64,000 bases of DNA from VRUE01 sp963748075 (GCA_963748075.1 CAVVHQ010000044.1:15364-79363), one strand, 5' to 3'; counted from the first letter of the stretch, positions 45,351 to 54,072 are shown. The notes: generated by a model from the letters alone, not told the origin. A program made the numbers and translations.

Positions 45351-46355
45351 CTACCAAGCCTGCTCGATCAGCCCCTCGAGGTCGGAGCGGGTGGGGGGTT
45401 CCGGGGTGAAAGCCAGCTCCGGCCGCAACAGCATCGACTCGAGGGCTTGGTCCAGCTTGCCGCGGTCGGCGCCGAGGTCGCCGAGGGCGGTCGGGTTGCC
45501 GCCGAGGGCGAGGAGTCGCGCTTCTATCTCTTCGGGGTCGGTGGAGAGGGATTCGGCGAGGGACGCAAGTCGATCTGGGGCCCGGGGGGCCAGGAAGGAC
45601 ATCGATCGGGGGAGGATCGCGGCGTTGGTCTCGGCGTGCGGCGTGCCGCAGATGCGGACCAGGGTCTGGCAGATCACGTGGTGCGCGCCGAACAGGGCGG
45701 AGTCGATCGCGTACCCGCAGAGGAGGGAGCCCTGGGCGAGGGCGGCGCGGTTGCGCACGGCGCGGTCTTCGTCGAGGGAGGTCGCGATCAGCTCGGCGCC
45801 GCGCAGCGCGGTCATCTGGGAGACCGGGTTGGCGAAGGGGGTGTGGAGGGAGTCGGCGCCGTGAGCGAGGCTGTTCATCGCGCTGGCCCGCAGCGCCCGC
45901 TCGGCCAGGCCGGTCATCGCCTCCGGATCGGCGATCGCCAGCTCCGGGCGCACCATCGCCCGGACCCGGTCCTCGGCGCCGGCCGGCAGGCGGTGGATCG
46001 CGGTCATCTCCGCGCCCGAGAGGGTGGTCGGGATCGCCGCGACGCGAGCGCCGCTCACCGAGGCGACCGCCTTCGCGGTGTCGATCGCACGGCCGCCCCC
46101 GAGGGCGACGAGGCGCTCCGTGCCGACCCGGTCGAGCAGGCCGGCGGCGAGCTCAGGCACCGGGCCGCTGCCGACCGCATGGACCGCGTCGGCCGCCGCC
46201 TCCAGCTCGGGCGCGCCGAGCAGGGCGCGCGGCGTGGTCAGCAGCTCGAAGCCGGCGAAGCCGTGCTCGCCCAGCAGCTTCGGCGCCTGCTCGACCCCAC
46301 CGACCCGCTGGACGACGACTCGCCCGGCATCCCTCCAGACGAAGTTCCCATTCAC
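45351..46355 (-). CDS. Maleylacetate reductase-like iron-containing dehydrogenase
   Basis: This protein has 334 residues from GTG 46355 and belongs to the iron-containing/group III alcohol dehydrogenase superfamily. It has VALGGGRAIDTAKAVA (NAD loop), AAIPTTLSGAEMTAIH, the metal-site helix ASAMNSLAHGADSLHTPFANP and GAHHVICQTLVRICGTPHAETNAAILP. The absence of an extra C-terminal domain and the ring-cleaving dioxygenase beside it suit maleylacetate reductase, which yields 3-oxoadipate in hydroquinone or resorcinol degradation. It overlaps the dioxygenase stop by 4 bp. Confidence 0.85.
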   Translation of the reverse strand: MNGNFVWRDAGRVVVQRVGGVEQAPKLLGEHGFAGFELLTTPRALLGAPELEAAADAVHAVGSGPVPELAAGLLDRVGTERLVALGGGRAIDTAKAVASVSGARVAAIPTTLSGAEMTAIHRLPAGAEDRVRAMVRPELAIADPEAMTGLAERALRASAMNSLAHGADSLHTPFANPVSQMTALRGAELIATSLDEDRAVRNRAALAQGSLLCGYAIDSALFGAHHVICQTLVRICGTPHAETNAAILPRSMSFLAPRAPDRLASLAESLSTDPEEIEARLLALGGNPTALGDLGADRGKLDQALESMLLRPELAFTPEPPTRSDLEGLIEQAW

Positions 46356-47269
46356 CCGGTCCGGGTGTCGCGTGGGTTGGCGACCGGGCGGAGCTGCGGC
46401 TCGACCTCGGCGCGCAGGTGCTCGAAGTCGGGCGGCAGGGAGAGCTTCTCGCCGAGGTGCTCGAGCGGCTCGTCGACCGTGAACCCCGGCCCGAGCGTGG
46501 CGATCTCGAAGAGCACGCCGCTCGGCTCGCGGAAGTAGATCGAGCGGAAGTAGAAGCGATCGATCACCGGGGTCGGCTGGGCGCCGGCCGAGATCGCCCG
46601 CTCCCGCCACCGCTCGTGCTCCTCGATCGTCGAGGCCCAGGCGACGTGGTGGATGCTGCCGGCGCCCTGCAGCGGCCGCTCGGCGGGTGGCTCGTCGTAG
46701 AGGTAGAAGCCGCCGCGCCGCTGGCCACGGGCCTCCCAACCGTCCCCGGAGCGCTCGAACTCGAGCGCCTCGAGCAGGCGCCGGCTCGCCTCGGGGGCGC
46801 CGCCGTAGGCGCGCACGGCGTGGAAACCCTGCAGGGCCAGCTCGGCCGGCACCTCGGGGTGGTCGGCGATCAACGGCTCGTCGTCGACCGCGGACACCAG
46901 CAGCTCCTGCTCGAGCCCCTCCGGGTCGGAGAAGCGCAGGCTCTCCCCCGCCCGCTGCGTGTCGATGCCGCAGGCGCCGAGCCGCTCCGCCCAGAAGTCG
47001 AGCGAGTCGGTCGAGCCGACCCGCCAGACGATCCGGTGCACGTCGCCGGCGCCGGCCCGCCCGGGCGGCACGCCCGGGAACTCGAAGAAGGTCAGGTCGG
47101 AGCCGGCGCTGCCCCGCTGATCGGCGAAGAAGAGGTGATAGACGGTGGGGTTGTCCTGGTTGACCGTCTTCTTCACCAGGCGGAGGCCCAGCACCCCGGC
47201 GTAGAAGTCGACGTTCGCCTGCGCGTCGGCGGTGATCGCCGTAATGTGGTGGATGCCCTCCAGCTTCAT
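46352..47269 (-). CDS. VOC-family ring-cleaving dioxygenase-like protein
   Basis: This protein has 305 residues from ATG 47269 and a two-module vicinal-oxygen-chelate fold. Metal ligands are expected at IHHITAIT (N-terminal histidine), SIHHVAWAS (second module) and the glutamate in GVLFEIATLGPGF. It matches the PcpA/LinE/MhqO-type hydroquinone dioxygenases or glyoxalase relatives. Translational coupling to a maleylacetate reductase-like gene supports a hydroquinone ring-cleavage role. ATG 47287 is an alternative start. Confidence 0.85.
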   Translation of the reverse strand: MKLEGIHHITAITADAQANVDFYAGVLGLRLVKKTVNQDNPTVYHLFFADQRGSAGSDLTFFEFPGVPPGRAGAGDVHRIVWRVGSTDSLDFWAERLGACGIDTQRAGESLRFSDPEGLEQELLVSAVDDEPLIADHPEVPAELALQGFHAVRAYGGAPEASRRLLEALEFERSGDGWEARGQRRGGFYLYDEPPAERPLQGAGSIHHVAWASTIEEHERWRERAISAGAQPTPVIDRFYFRSIYFREPSGVLFEIATLGPGFTVDEPLEHLGEKLSLPPDFEHLRAEVEPQLRPVANPRDTRTG

Positions 47270-47295
47270 CGATTCCACGTATAGCATTCCCGGGG

Positions 47296-48666
47296 ATGAG
47301 CCGCGCCCGGCGACGCACGGTCAAAGCCCTGGTGGTGCTCGGCTCGGTCCTGGTCTTCCTCAGCGTCTTCGCGATCTGGATCGAGCGCCAGGCGCTCAAC
47401 ACGAACGACTGGGTCGACACCAGCGGGCGCTTGATCCAGAACGAAGAGATCCGCGCCGCGGTCGGCGAATACCTGGTCGAACAGCTCTACGACAACGTCG
47501 ACGTCGAAAAGGAACTGGAAGGCATCCTGCCAGGGGAAACCAAGGAGCTGGCCGGGCCGGTGTCGGGCGGGCTGCGCCAGGTCGCCGGCAGCGGCGCCGA
47601 AGAGGTGCTGAAGACTTCGGCCGCGCAGGAACTGTGGAAGGACGCCAACCGGGCCGCGCACGAACAGCTGCTGGCGGTGCTGGAAAACAAGAAAGAAGCG
47701 GTCTCGACCGCGAACGGCGAGGTGACCCTCAACCTGGGGAGCCTGGTCACCAACCTCGCCGAGCAGGTGGGGATCGGGGTGCAGCTGGCCGAAAAGCTGC
47801 CACCCGATGCCGGCCAGGTGACGATCCTCCGCTCCGACCAGCTGAAGACCGCGCAGGACATCGTCGTCGGCATCAAAGGCCTCGCCCTGGTGCTCTCGCT
47901 GCTCACCCTGCTCAGCTTCGGCCTGGCGATCTACCTCTCCCGCGACGGTCGCTGGGTGACGGTCCTGCTCTGCGGCGTCGGCCTGGTCGCCGCCGGCTTC
48001 GCCGCGATCGTCTTCCGCCAGGTCGCCGGCGGGATCGTTGTCGACCAGCTGGTCAAGGAAGAAAGCGTCAAGTCCGCGGCCGAAGCGGCCTGGTCGATCT
48101 CCACCTCGCTGATGGTCAGCATCGCGACGACCCTGATCGTCTTCGGCTTCCTTTTCGGGATAGCCGGCTGGCTGGGCTCGCCGACCGGCTCGGCTCGCTC
48201 GACGCGCCGCTTCATGGCGCCTGCCCTGCGCGACTACCCCGTCTACGTCTACACCGGCTGGGTGCTCGTCGTCTGCATCTACTTCCTCTCCTCGTCGATC
48301 CAGAACCTGCGCTCCTTCCTCACCACCCTGATCGCCGCCGGCTTCGTCGCCGTCGGCATCCACGAGCTGCGCAAACAGAGCAACGAGGAATTCCCCGACG
48401 TGCAGTTCGCCGACTACTTCGGCGGCGCCAAGGCGCGCGTCGCCGACGCCGTGAAGAGCGCCAACATCGGCGATCGGGCCTCGAAACTGCGCCTGCCGGA
48501 GATGCGCAAGCCGGCTGCCGGCCGGCCCTCAGAGAGCGCCGGGGACGAGGAGGACAACCGCCTGCGCCGCCTCGAGCGCCTCGCCGAACTGCGCGACAAG
48601 GGCGTGCTCAGCGAGGAGGAGTTCGCCGCGGAGAAGGCCCGGATGCTGGGCGGCGAGGCGCCGTGA
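47296..48666 (+). CDS. Membrane protein with C-terminal SHOCT domain
   Basis: This 456-residue protein has an N-terminal membrane segment (VKALVVLGSVLVFLSVFAIWI), a long extracytoplasmic region (about 30-185), then four more hydrophobic segments (LALVLSLLTLLSFGLAIYL, VTVLLCGVGLVAAGFAAIVF, SLMVSIATTLIVFGFLFGIAGWLG and YVYTGWVLVVCIYFLSSSI). A charged tail ends in a SHOCT oligomerisation motif (LERLAELRDKGVLSEEEFAAEKARML). Function unknown; the layout is seen in several actinobacterial envelope proteins. Confidence 0.85.
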   Translation: MSRARRRTVKALVVLGSVLVFLSVFAIWIERQALNTNDWVDTSGRLIQNEEIRAAVGEYLVEQLYDNVDVEKELEGILPGETKELAGPVSGGLRQVAGSGAEEVLKTSAAQELWKDANRAAHEQLLAVLENKKEAVSTANGEVTLNLGSLVTNLAEQVGIGVQLAEKLPPDAGQVTILRSDQLKTAQDIVVGIKGLALVLSLLTLLSFGLAIYLSRDGRWVTVLLCGVGLVAAGFAAIVFRQVAGGIVVDQLVKEESVKSAAEAAWSISTSLMVSIATTLIVFGFLFGIAGWLGSPTGSARSTRRFMAPALRDYPVYVYTGWVLVVCIYFLSSSIQNLRSFLTTLIAAGFVAVGIHELRKQSNEEFPDVQFADYFGGAKARVADAVKSANIGDRASKLRLPEMRKPAAGRPSESAGDEEDNRLRRLERLAELRDKGVLSEEEFAAEKARMLGGEAP

Positions 48667-48672
48667 CGCTAG

Positions 48673-48745
48673 AGCCCGCCCCCGGACTTGAACCGGGACA
48701 ACCTTCCTTACAAGGGAAGCGCTCTGCCAATTGAGCTAGGCGGGC
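48673..48745 (-). tRNA. tRNA-Thr (UGU anticodon)
   Basis: The 73-nt minus-strand sequence folds as a full cloverleaf: a 7-bp acceptor stem GCCCGCC/GGCGGGC, a D-arm with TAGCTCAATTGGCAGAG, an anticodon stem CTTCC/GGAAG with loop CTTGTAA giving anticodon TGT, and a T-arm with GGTTCAAGTCC. The discriminator base is U, and CCA is not encoded. Confidence 0.97.
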
Positions 48746-48766
48746 GCGGTGCTGAATATAGAGAGC

Positions 48767-49777
48767 ATGACCGATGGCTCCGACACGGGTGAGGTCTCTT
48801 TCCGGTACCTATTACCCAGCGAGGGGCACCTGGTTAGCGAGGCGATCCGGATCGCCTACGGGGACAGCTACGACGTTCGCTGGGTCTACGACCCCGACGA
48901 GGTCTCGGCGCGGCTCGCGGCGGGGACCTACGTCTCCTTCGTCGCCGAGTCGGCGGCGGGGGAGCTGCTCTGCCACGAGGGGATGAGCCTCGCGGCCGCC
49001 GGCGACGCGGTCGGGCACTCCGGGCAGGCGGTGACGATGCCGGCCGCCCGCGGCCGGCACATCTTCACCCGCACCAAGCGTCACCTGATGGACTGGGCGG
49101 CGCAGCGCGGCCTTGCCGGGATGTACAGCGAGGCGACCGCCGCCCACCCCTACAGCGAGCGGGCCAACCTCGAGCTGGGCGCGCACGAGACGGGCTTCCT
49201 GCTCGGCTGGATCCCGGCCTCGGTCTCGAACGACGCGGCCGCCGAGCGGCGGCCCCGCCGCCAGTCCGCCGCCCTCTTCTACGCGAAGCTGAACGATCGG
49301 CAGGAGTGCGAGGTCTACGCCCCCGAGCGCCACCGCGAGATCGTCCACCGGACGTTGGAGCTGTGCGAGCTGCGCGGCACGCTGGCCGATCCGCCCGCCG
49401 ACGCGAGGCTGCCGGCGCGGACCGAGCTGCACGTCGAGATCGACACCGACCACAACCTCGCGCTGATCACCGCGCACGCGCCCGGGGCCGACCTCGAGAC
49501 CGCCGTGGCCGCCGAGCGCCACCATCTCTTCCATCGCATGAACCTCGACGCCGTCTACCTCGACCTCCCCCTGGAGAACCCGGCGATCGCCCTACTCGCC
49601 GACCACCTCGAGCGCCTCGGCGTCTCCTACGCCGGCGTCTTCCCCAACAACCGCGCCGCAGGCGACGTCCTGCGCATGCAGTCCCTGCATCGAGCCCGCA
49701 TCACCGCCGACGACATAGCCGTCGCCTCCGACCACGGCCGCGAGCTGCTCGACTACGTGCTCGGCGATCTGCGCTGA
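48767..49777 (+). CDS. GNAT-like acetyltransferase-fold protein
   Basis: This protein has 336 residues from ATG 48767. The N-terminal half resembles a GNAT domain: FRYLLPSEGHLVSEAIRIAYG, TYVSFVAESAAGELLCHEGM and the acetyl-CoA-loop-like PAARGRHIFTRTKRHLMDWAAQRGLAGMYSEA. The C-terminal half (about 190-336) has no recognised domain, with LHVEIDTDHNLALITAHAPG and VYLDLPLENPAIALLADHLE. Substrate unknown. It starts 21 bp past the divergent tRNA-Thr. Confidence 0.68.
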   Translation: MTDGSDTGEVSFRYLLPSEGHLVSEAIRIAYGDSYDVRWVYDPDEVSARLAAGTYVSFVAESAAGELLCHEGMSLAAAGDAVGHSGQAVTMPAARGRHIFTRTKRHLMDWAAQRGLAGMYSEATAAHPYSERANLELGAHETGFLLGWIPASVSNDAAAERRPRRQSAALFYAKLNDRQECEVYAPERHREIVHRTLELCELRGTLADPPADARLPARTELHVEIDTDHNLALITAHAPGADLETAVAAERHHLFHRMNLDAVYLDLPLENPAIALLADHLERLGVSYAGVFPNNRAAGDVLRMQSLHRARITADDIAVASDHGRELLDYVLGDLR

Positions 49778-49916
49778 TGTCACACCTGATTGCGCCGATC
49801 CGTCCAATCCGGGTGAAGGTGCGAACGAAATGGCTCGAACGCGTCGGCCTGGCGCTTTCCTCTCGCATAGCGAGAACAAGGCGCCACGCAGCCGGCGAAG
49901 GCGGAGGTGATGGCTC

Positions 49917-50696
49917 TTGAGGGTTGCGGTGATTGGCGGAACCGGGGTGCTTGGGAGGTCGGTCGTGACCGAGCTGACGGCGCGAGGCGACGAGGTGCGG
50001 GTGCTGAGCCGCTCGCCGGGTGCGGCGCTCCCCGACGGGATCCTTCACCGGCGCGCCGACCTCGCCACCGGCGAGGGGCTGGGCGAGGGGCTGAACGGGG
50101 TCGAGGTCGTGGTCGACGCCTCGAATGCGCTCAAGGAGGCGCAGGAGGTGCTGGTCGAGGGCTCGCGCCGGCTGCTGCTTGCCGAGCGGGAAGCGGGCGT
50201 GGGGCACCATGTAACCGTGTCGATCGTCGGTTGCGACCGGGTGCCGATGGCCTACTACCGGGCCAAGGTCGCCCAGGAGAGGGTGGTCGAGTCGGGGCCC
50301 GTTCCGTGGAGCCTGCTGCGCGCGACGCAGTTCCACTCGCTGCTCGACTGGGCGTTCGAAAGGGTCGCCCGGTTTCGCGTCCTCCCCACCGGCGCCGCCC
50401 GATTGCAGCCGGTCGAGTCCGCGATCGTCGCCACCCGCCTCGCCGACGCGGCGCACGGGGGCCCGAGCGGTCGCCTGCCCGACGTCGCGGGTCCCGAGGT
50501 GCGGGCCCTGACCGAGCTGGCCAGGGCCTGGCGGCGCGCCCGCGGACGCAGACTGCTGCCGTTGCGCATCCCGATGGTCGGCAAGGTCGGCCGCGCGGTC
50601 CGCGACGGCGGGCTGTGCGAGCCGGACGCGGCGGTGGACGGCCTCACGTTCGGGGAGTGGCTCGCGGCCCGACACGTCCCGGCGCCAGGCCGGTGA
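49917..50696 (+). CDS. NmrA-like NAD(P)-binding atypical SDR protein
   Basis: This 259-residue Rossmann-fold protein opens with MRVAVIGGTGVLGRSVVTEL (GxxGxxG). It has VEVVVDASNALKEA, VTVSIVGCDRVPMAYYRAKVAQERVVESGPVPWSLLRATQFHSLL, which matches NAD(P)H-binding, NmrA-like sensors or epimerases, and a C-terminal LTFGEWLA. The active-site tyrosine analogue is in MAYYRAK. The start is TTG at 49917. A 135-residue membrane protein follows on the same strand. Confidence 0.87.
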   Translation: MRVAVIGGTGVLGRSVVTELTARGDEVRVLSRSPGAALPDGILHRRADLATGEGLGEGLNGVEVVVDASNALKEAQEVLVEGSRRLLLAEREAGVGHHVTVSIVGCDRVPMAYYRAKVAQERVVESGPVPWSLLRATQFHSLLDWAFERVARFRVLPTGAARLQPVESAIVATRLADAAHGGPSGRLPDVAGPEVRALTELARAWRRARGRRLLPLRIPMVGKVGRAVRDGGLCEPDAAVDGLTFGEWLAARHVPAPGR

Positions 50697-50704
50697 GATC
50701 GCCC

Positions 50705-51112
50705 GTGAGCGCCCGGGCGGCGCTGGCGATCCTCTGCCTGGCCGCGGCTTCGATCGGCATCCCCGCCACGTTGGCCCCGCACACCTTCTACGCGGACTTC
50801 CCCTTCTACGCCCACTGGGTCGAGCTGCTCCCTCCCTACAACGAGCACCTCGTCACCGACGTCGGTGGCCTCTATCTCGGCTTCGCCGTCCTCTTCGCCT
50901 GGGCGACCTGGACCGTGCAGCCGACCCTCGTCCGCGCCGCATCGACGGCCTGGCTGCTCACCGCCGCCATCCACCTCGCCTTCCACGCCACCCACCTCGA
51001 CGACTTCGGCGCCGCCGACGCGATCGGCGAGCTGACCTCCCTCGCCGTGCTGCTGGCGCCACCGGCGGTGGCGATCTGGGCCGTCGGCGAGCCGGCGAGG
51101 GGTCTGGACTAG
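50705..51112 (+). CDS. Small four-helix membrane protein
   Basis: This protein has 135 residues from GTG 50705. Its hydrophobic segments are ALAILCLAAASIGIPATLAP, HLVTDVGGLYLGFAVLFAWATW, AASTAWLLTAAIHLAFHATHL and AIGELTSLAVLLAPPAVAIWAV. The pattern resembles DoxX-like or DUF4345-type proteins, with no catalytic residues seen. It follows the NmrA-like gene by 8 bp, so the two are probably co-transcribed. It overlaps the sigma factor gene at its 3' end. Confidence 0.75.
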   Translation: MSARAALAILCLAAASIGIPATLAPHTFYADFPFYAHWVELLPPYNEHLVTDVGGLYLGFAVLFAWATWTVQPTLVRAASTAWLLTAAIHLAFHATHLDDFGAADAIGELTSLAVLLAPPAVAIWAVGEPARGLD

Positions 51113-51816
51113 AGCGGCACCTCGCGGGAGTCCAGGTGGGCGGCCACCTTGCGCTTGACTCGCTGCAGGGCGTTGTCGACCGTCTTCGTGTCGCACTCGA
51201 GCCGCTCCGCCGTCGCCTCGTACGAATGGCCGTCGAGGTAGAGGGAGAGGACGCGGCTCTCCAGGTCCGAGAGGACGCCGGTGGTGCCCGCAAGGCAGGA
51301 GACGAGGCTCTCCAGCTCCTCGCTGGCGATCACCTGGTTGACCGGGTCGGAGACCGAGGGCCCCGGGAGGATCTCGTCGAGGGTGGTGTCAGAGTCGCCC
51401 GGCGCGGCCGGCGTCTGGCTGAACGAGACGTACTGGTTGAGCGGCGTGTGCTTGTTGCGGGTCGCCGTCTTCACCGCGGTGATGATCTGGCGGGTTATGC
51501 AGAGCTCGGCGAAGCTGCGAAAGCTCGACTCGCGGTCGCTGCGGTAGTCGCGAATCGCCTTGTAGAGGCCGAGCAGGCCTTCCTGGATCAGGTCGTCGCT
51601 CTCCCCGCCGAGCAGGAAGTAGGACGAGGCCTTCAGCCGGACGAAGCCCCGGTAGCGACGGATGATCGCTTCGTGGGCATCGGTCCGCCCCTGCTTGGCG
51701 AGGGAGACCAGGTAGTGGTCATCAGGCTCAGGTTGAGAGTTAAGATTGTTGCGGGCCGAACCGTTGAGGCGTCCGGCGGGGAGTCGCAACTCCTGCGTAG
51801 GCGTCGATAGAGCCAC
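51109..51816 (-). CDS. sigH: SigH-like RNA polymerase sigma factor
   Basis: This 235-residue sigma factor of the Bacillus SigH (sigma-30) type has region 2 (AIIRRYRGFVRLKASSYFLLGGESDDLIQEGLLGLYKAIRDYRSDRESSFRSFAELCITRQIITAVKTATR) and region 4 (LSDLESRVLSLYLDGHSYEATAERLECDTKTVDNALQRVKRKV). Its place after cysS and rlmB is the same as sigH in Firmicutes. The start is GTG at 51816 with AAGGAG 8 nt upstream. Its 190-bp leader holds a repeated CTGAGGTTC motif and short hairpins. It is longer than typical ECF sigmas and distinct from the one at 42.5 kb. Confidence 0.93.
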   Translation of the reverse strand: MALSTPTQELRLPAGRLNGSARNNLNSQPEPDDHYLVSLAKQGRTDAHEAIIRRYRGFVRLKASSYFLLGGESDDLIQEGLLGLYKAIRDYRSDRESSFRSFAELCITRQIITAVKTATRNKHTPLNQYVSFSQTPAAPGDSDTTLDEILPGPSVSDPVNQVIASEELESLVSCLAGTTGVLSDLESRVLSLYLDGHSYEATAERLECDTKTVDNALQRVKRKVAAHLDSREVPL

Positions 51817-52006
51817 AGATCCTTCTCCTTTGGAACGAAGGGTCGTGGCGCCGCTTACCTCCCCCGAGGCGCCCTTCTTTTTGATCGGGATACCTCAGAC
51901 TCAAGCTGAGGTTCACCCTTTCGGCCGCAAGTCTTACCTCCGGGCGGAGTTCTGTCAACCCCGAACTGAGGTTCGTGCAACCGCCGTTGCAGTTGCTAAG
52001 CGTGCC

Positions 52007-52657
52007 CTATCGGCGGCGGACGGCCTCGAAGAGCAGCGCGGTCGCCGCCGCGGAGACGTTCAGCGACTCGACCTCGCCCCGTCGCGGCAGCGCGACCAGG
52101 CCGTCGCAGGCCGAGGCGACGCGGGGCCGGATGCCTTTCCCCTCGCCGCCGAGGACGAGGACGATCGGGCCGCTCAAGTCGACCTCCCACGGCGCCTGCA
52201 TCGCCGCGACGTCGGCGCCCCAGATCCAGAAGCCGGCCGCCTTGGCCTCGCCGAGCCAGTCGGCGAGGTTGCGCACCCGGGCCACCTCGAGATGCTCGAC
52301 GGCCCCTGCCGACGCCTTGCAGGCAACCGCGGTCACCGTGGCCGAGCGACGCTCGGGGATGACGACGGCGGCGGCGCCGGCGAACTCGGCGGAGCGGCAG
52401 ATCGCGCCGAGGTTGCGCGGATCCTGGACCTGGTCGAGCGCGACGATCAGCGCGTTCTCCCCGTCCAGCAGCGCATCGGGATCCGCATAGGGATATGGAT
52501 CGGCCTCGGCCACCACCCCCTGGTGGTCCGGCGACCCGCAGAGCCGCTCCAGCTCTTCGGCCGGCGTATCGGGGACGCGCCAGATCCGCTGGACGCGGCG
52601 CTTCCCCCGCTCCGCCTCCTCGACCGGGCGGCGTCCGTAGATCTTCTGACTCGCCAT
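52007..52657 (-). CDS. rlmB: TrmH/RlmB-family 2'-O-methyltransferase
   Basis: This 216-residue SPOUT methyltransferase starts MASQKIYGRRPVEEAERGKRRVQ. It has the three SPOUT motifs: ALDQVQDPRNLGAICRSAEFAGA, IVLVLGGEGKGIRP and ALPRRGEVESLNVSAAATALLFEA. RlmB methylates a guanosine of 23S rRNA domain V. The N-terminal substrate-binding domain is short. The start shares one base with the cysS stop (TGATG). Neighbours cysS and sigH support the RlmB assignment. Confidence 0.93.
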   Translation of the reverse strand: MASQKIYGRRPVEEAERGKRRVQRIWRVPDTPAEELERLCGSPDHQGVVAEADPYPYADPDALLDGENALIVALDQVQDPRNLGAICRSAEFAGAAAVVIPERRSATVTAVACKASAGAVEHLEVARVRNLADWLGEAKAAGFWIWGADVAAMQAPWEVDLSGPIVLVLGGEGKGIRPRVASACDGLVALPRRGEVESLNVSAAATALLFEAVRRR

Positions 52658-54072
52658 CAGCCCCTGGGAACCAGCTTGGCTCCGTCGGGCGAGTCCCTGA
52701 CCTCCCAGCCGAGATCGGCAAGCCGCTCGCGGATCTCGTCGGCGCGGGCGAAGTCCTTGGCGGCGCGAGCCTCCTGTCGCTCGGCCAGGAGCGCCGCCGC
52801 CTCGGCCCCGGCCCCCTGCTCTGCCGCCGCAAGCGACTCGAGCCCGAGCAGCTCCAACATCTCAAGCAGCGCTTCGGGCGCTCCCGGTACGTCTTCCCTA
52901 TTCGCTTCGGCCACCAGCTCAAAAGCCTCGGCCATCGCCCGCGGCGTGTTGAAGTCGTCGGCAAGAGCCTCGCGAAACGCCTCGATCCGAGAGCCGGGGG
53001 GTCCTCCGATGGGAACTTGTGAGCCGGCGAGGCCGGAACCCGCGCCCGACGACTCGACGCGGGTTCCCAGCGGGGGACCCCCCGGCTCTCCCACCGGGTG
53101 CTCCCGAAAGAAGTTCCGCAACCGCTCGACCCGCGCGACCGCCTGCTCCATCCGCTCGGCGCCAAAGGCGAGCGGATGGCGGTAATGGCCGGAGACCAGG
53201 AAGTCGACAACCGCCTCGCGCCCGTAGCGGTCGAGCGCCTCCGAGAGCTGGAAGATGTTCCCCTCCGACTTCGACATCTTCGCCGCGTCGGTCTCGATCA
53301 TCCCGTTGTGCATCCAAGCCCGCGCGAACGGCCGCCCGGCGGCCTCGGACTGGGCGATCTCGTTCTCGTGATGGGGAAAGACCAGGTCCGACCCCCCGCC
53401 ATGGATCGCAAACGACGGTCCCAGCTCCTCCTCCGCCATCACCGAGCACTCGATGTGCCAGGCCGGACGACCGGGACCCCAGGGCGAGTCCCAGGAAGTG
53501 TCCTCGCCCTCCTTGTGCGCTTTCCAGAGCGCGAAGTCGAGCGGATCCTCCTTCAGCGACTCCGACCCGGCCTCCTCGCCCTGGTCCATGTCCTCCGGCT
53601 TGCGGTTTGAGAGCTCCCCGTAGCCGTCGAAGCTCCGTACCCGGAAGTAGACGTCTCCGCCGGACTCATAGGCGTGCCCGGACTCGATCAGCTCCGAGGT
53701 CAACCCGACGATCCCGTCGATCGTCTCGGTTGCCAGCGGCTCCGCGTCGGGCCGCCCCAAGCCAAGCCGATCGGTGTCCTCGAAATAGGCCCGGGTCATC
53801 CGCTCCGCGAACCCCGCCGAGGGCTCCCCCGCCTCGCGCGCCGCCTCGTAGATCTTGTCGTTGATGTCGGTGACGTTGATCACCAGCTTCACCCTGTACC
53901 CCTCCGTCCTGAGGAAGCGGGCAAGCAGGGAGAAGACGACAAACGGCCTGGCGTTGCCGATGTGGATCCGGCTGTAAACGGTCGGCCCGCAGGCATATAT
54001 CCCCACCTCCTCGTCAGAGGAGAGGGTGCGCAGCTCCCCGCTCAGCGTGTCCCGTATCCGGACCTCCCGCAT
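52657..54072 (-). CDS. cysS: Cysteinyl-tRNA synthetase with an inserted palindromic segment
   Basis: This 471-residue class I synthetase charges tRNA-Cys. It has YACGPTVYSRIHIGNARPF (zinc cysteine and HIGN), GRPAWHIECSVM, HHENEIAQSEA and AAKMSKSEGN (KMSKS). Between VARVERLRNFFREHPV and EAFREALADDFNTPRAMAEAF lies an extra glycine/proline-rich segment of about 34 residues (roughly 328-361) encoded by the palindrome at 52989-53090. The insertion keeps the frame and falls at the junction before the helical stem-contact domain, where a loop should tolerate it. Confidence 0.95.
   Translation of the reverse strand: MREVRIRDTLSGELRTLSSDEEVGIYACGPTVYSRIHIGNARPFVVFSLLARFLRTEGYRVKLVINVTDINDKIYEAAREAGEPSAGFAERMTRAYFEDTDRLGLGRPDAEPLATETIDGIVGLTSELIESGHAYESGGDVYFRVRSFDGYGELSNRKPEDMDQGEEAGSESLKEDPLDFALWKAHKEGEDTSWDSPWGPGRPAWHIECSVMAEEELGPSFAIHGGGSDLVFPHHENEIAQSEAAGRPFARAWMHNGMIETDAAKMSKSEGNIFQLSEALDRYGREAVVDFLVSGHYRHPLAFGAERMEQAVARVERLRNFFREHPVGEPGGPPLGTRVESSGAGSGLAGSQVPIGGPPGSRIEAFREALADDFNTPRAMAEAFELVAEANREDVPGAPEALLEMLELLGLESLAAAEQGAGAEAAALLAERQEARAAKDFARADEIRERLADLGWEVRDSPDGAKLVPRG
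52989..53090. repeat. Palindromic element family IV, copy 2, inside cysS
   Basis: Arms 52989-53004 and 53075-53090 are perfect for 16 bp, and pairing continues to 53016/53063 with one wobble and one mismatch. The core shares GGAACTTGTGAGC and GCGGGTTCC with the intergenic copy at 9996-10099, while the stems differ. It is 102 bp long, a multiple of three, and is translated in frame. Confidence 0.8.

Larger units (their letters stand above)
45037..45360. repeat. Compound palindromic element (families II and III)
   Basis: The outer arms are at 45048-45064 and 45334-45351 (16 pairs, one bulge). The right arm reaches the stop codon of the maleylacetate reductase-like gene. Inside are a family II core and a family III repeat flanked by its own 20-bp perfect arms. 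The nesting suggests one element inserted into or next to another. Confidence 0.7.
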
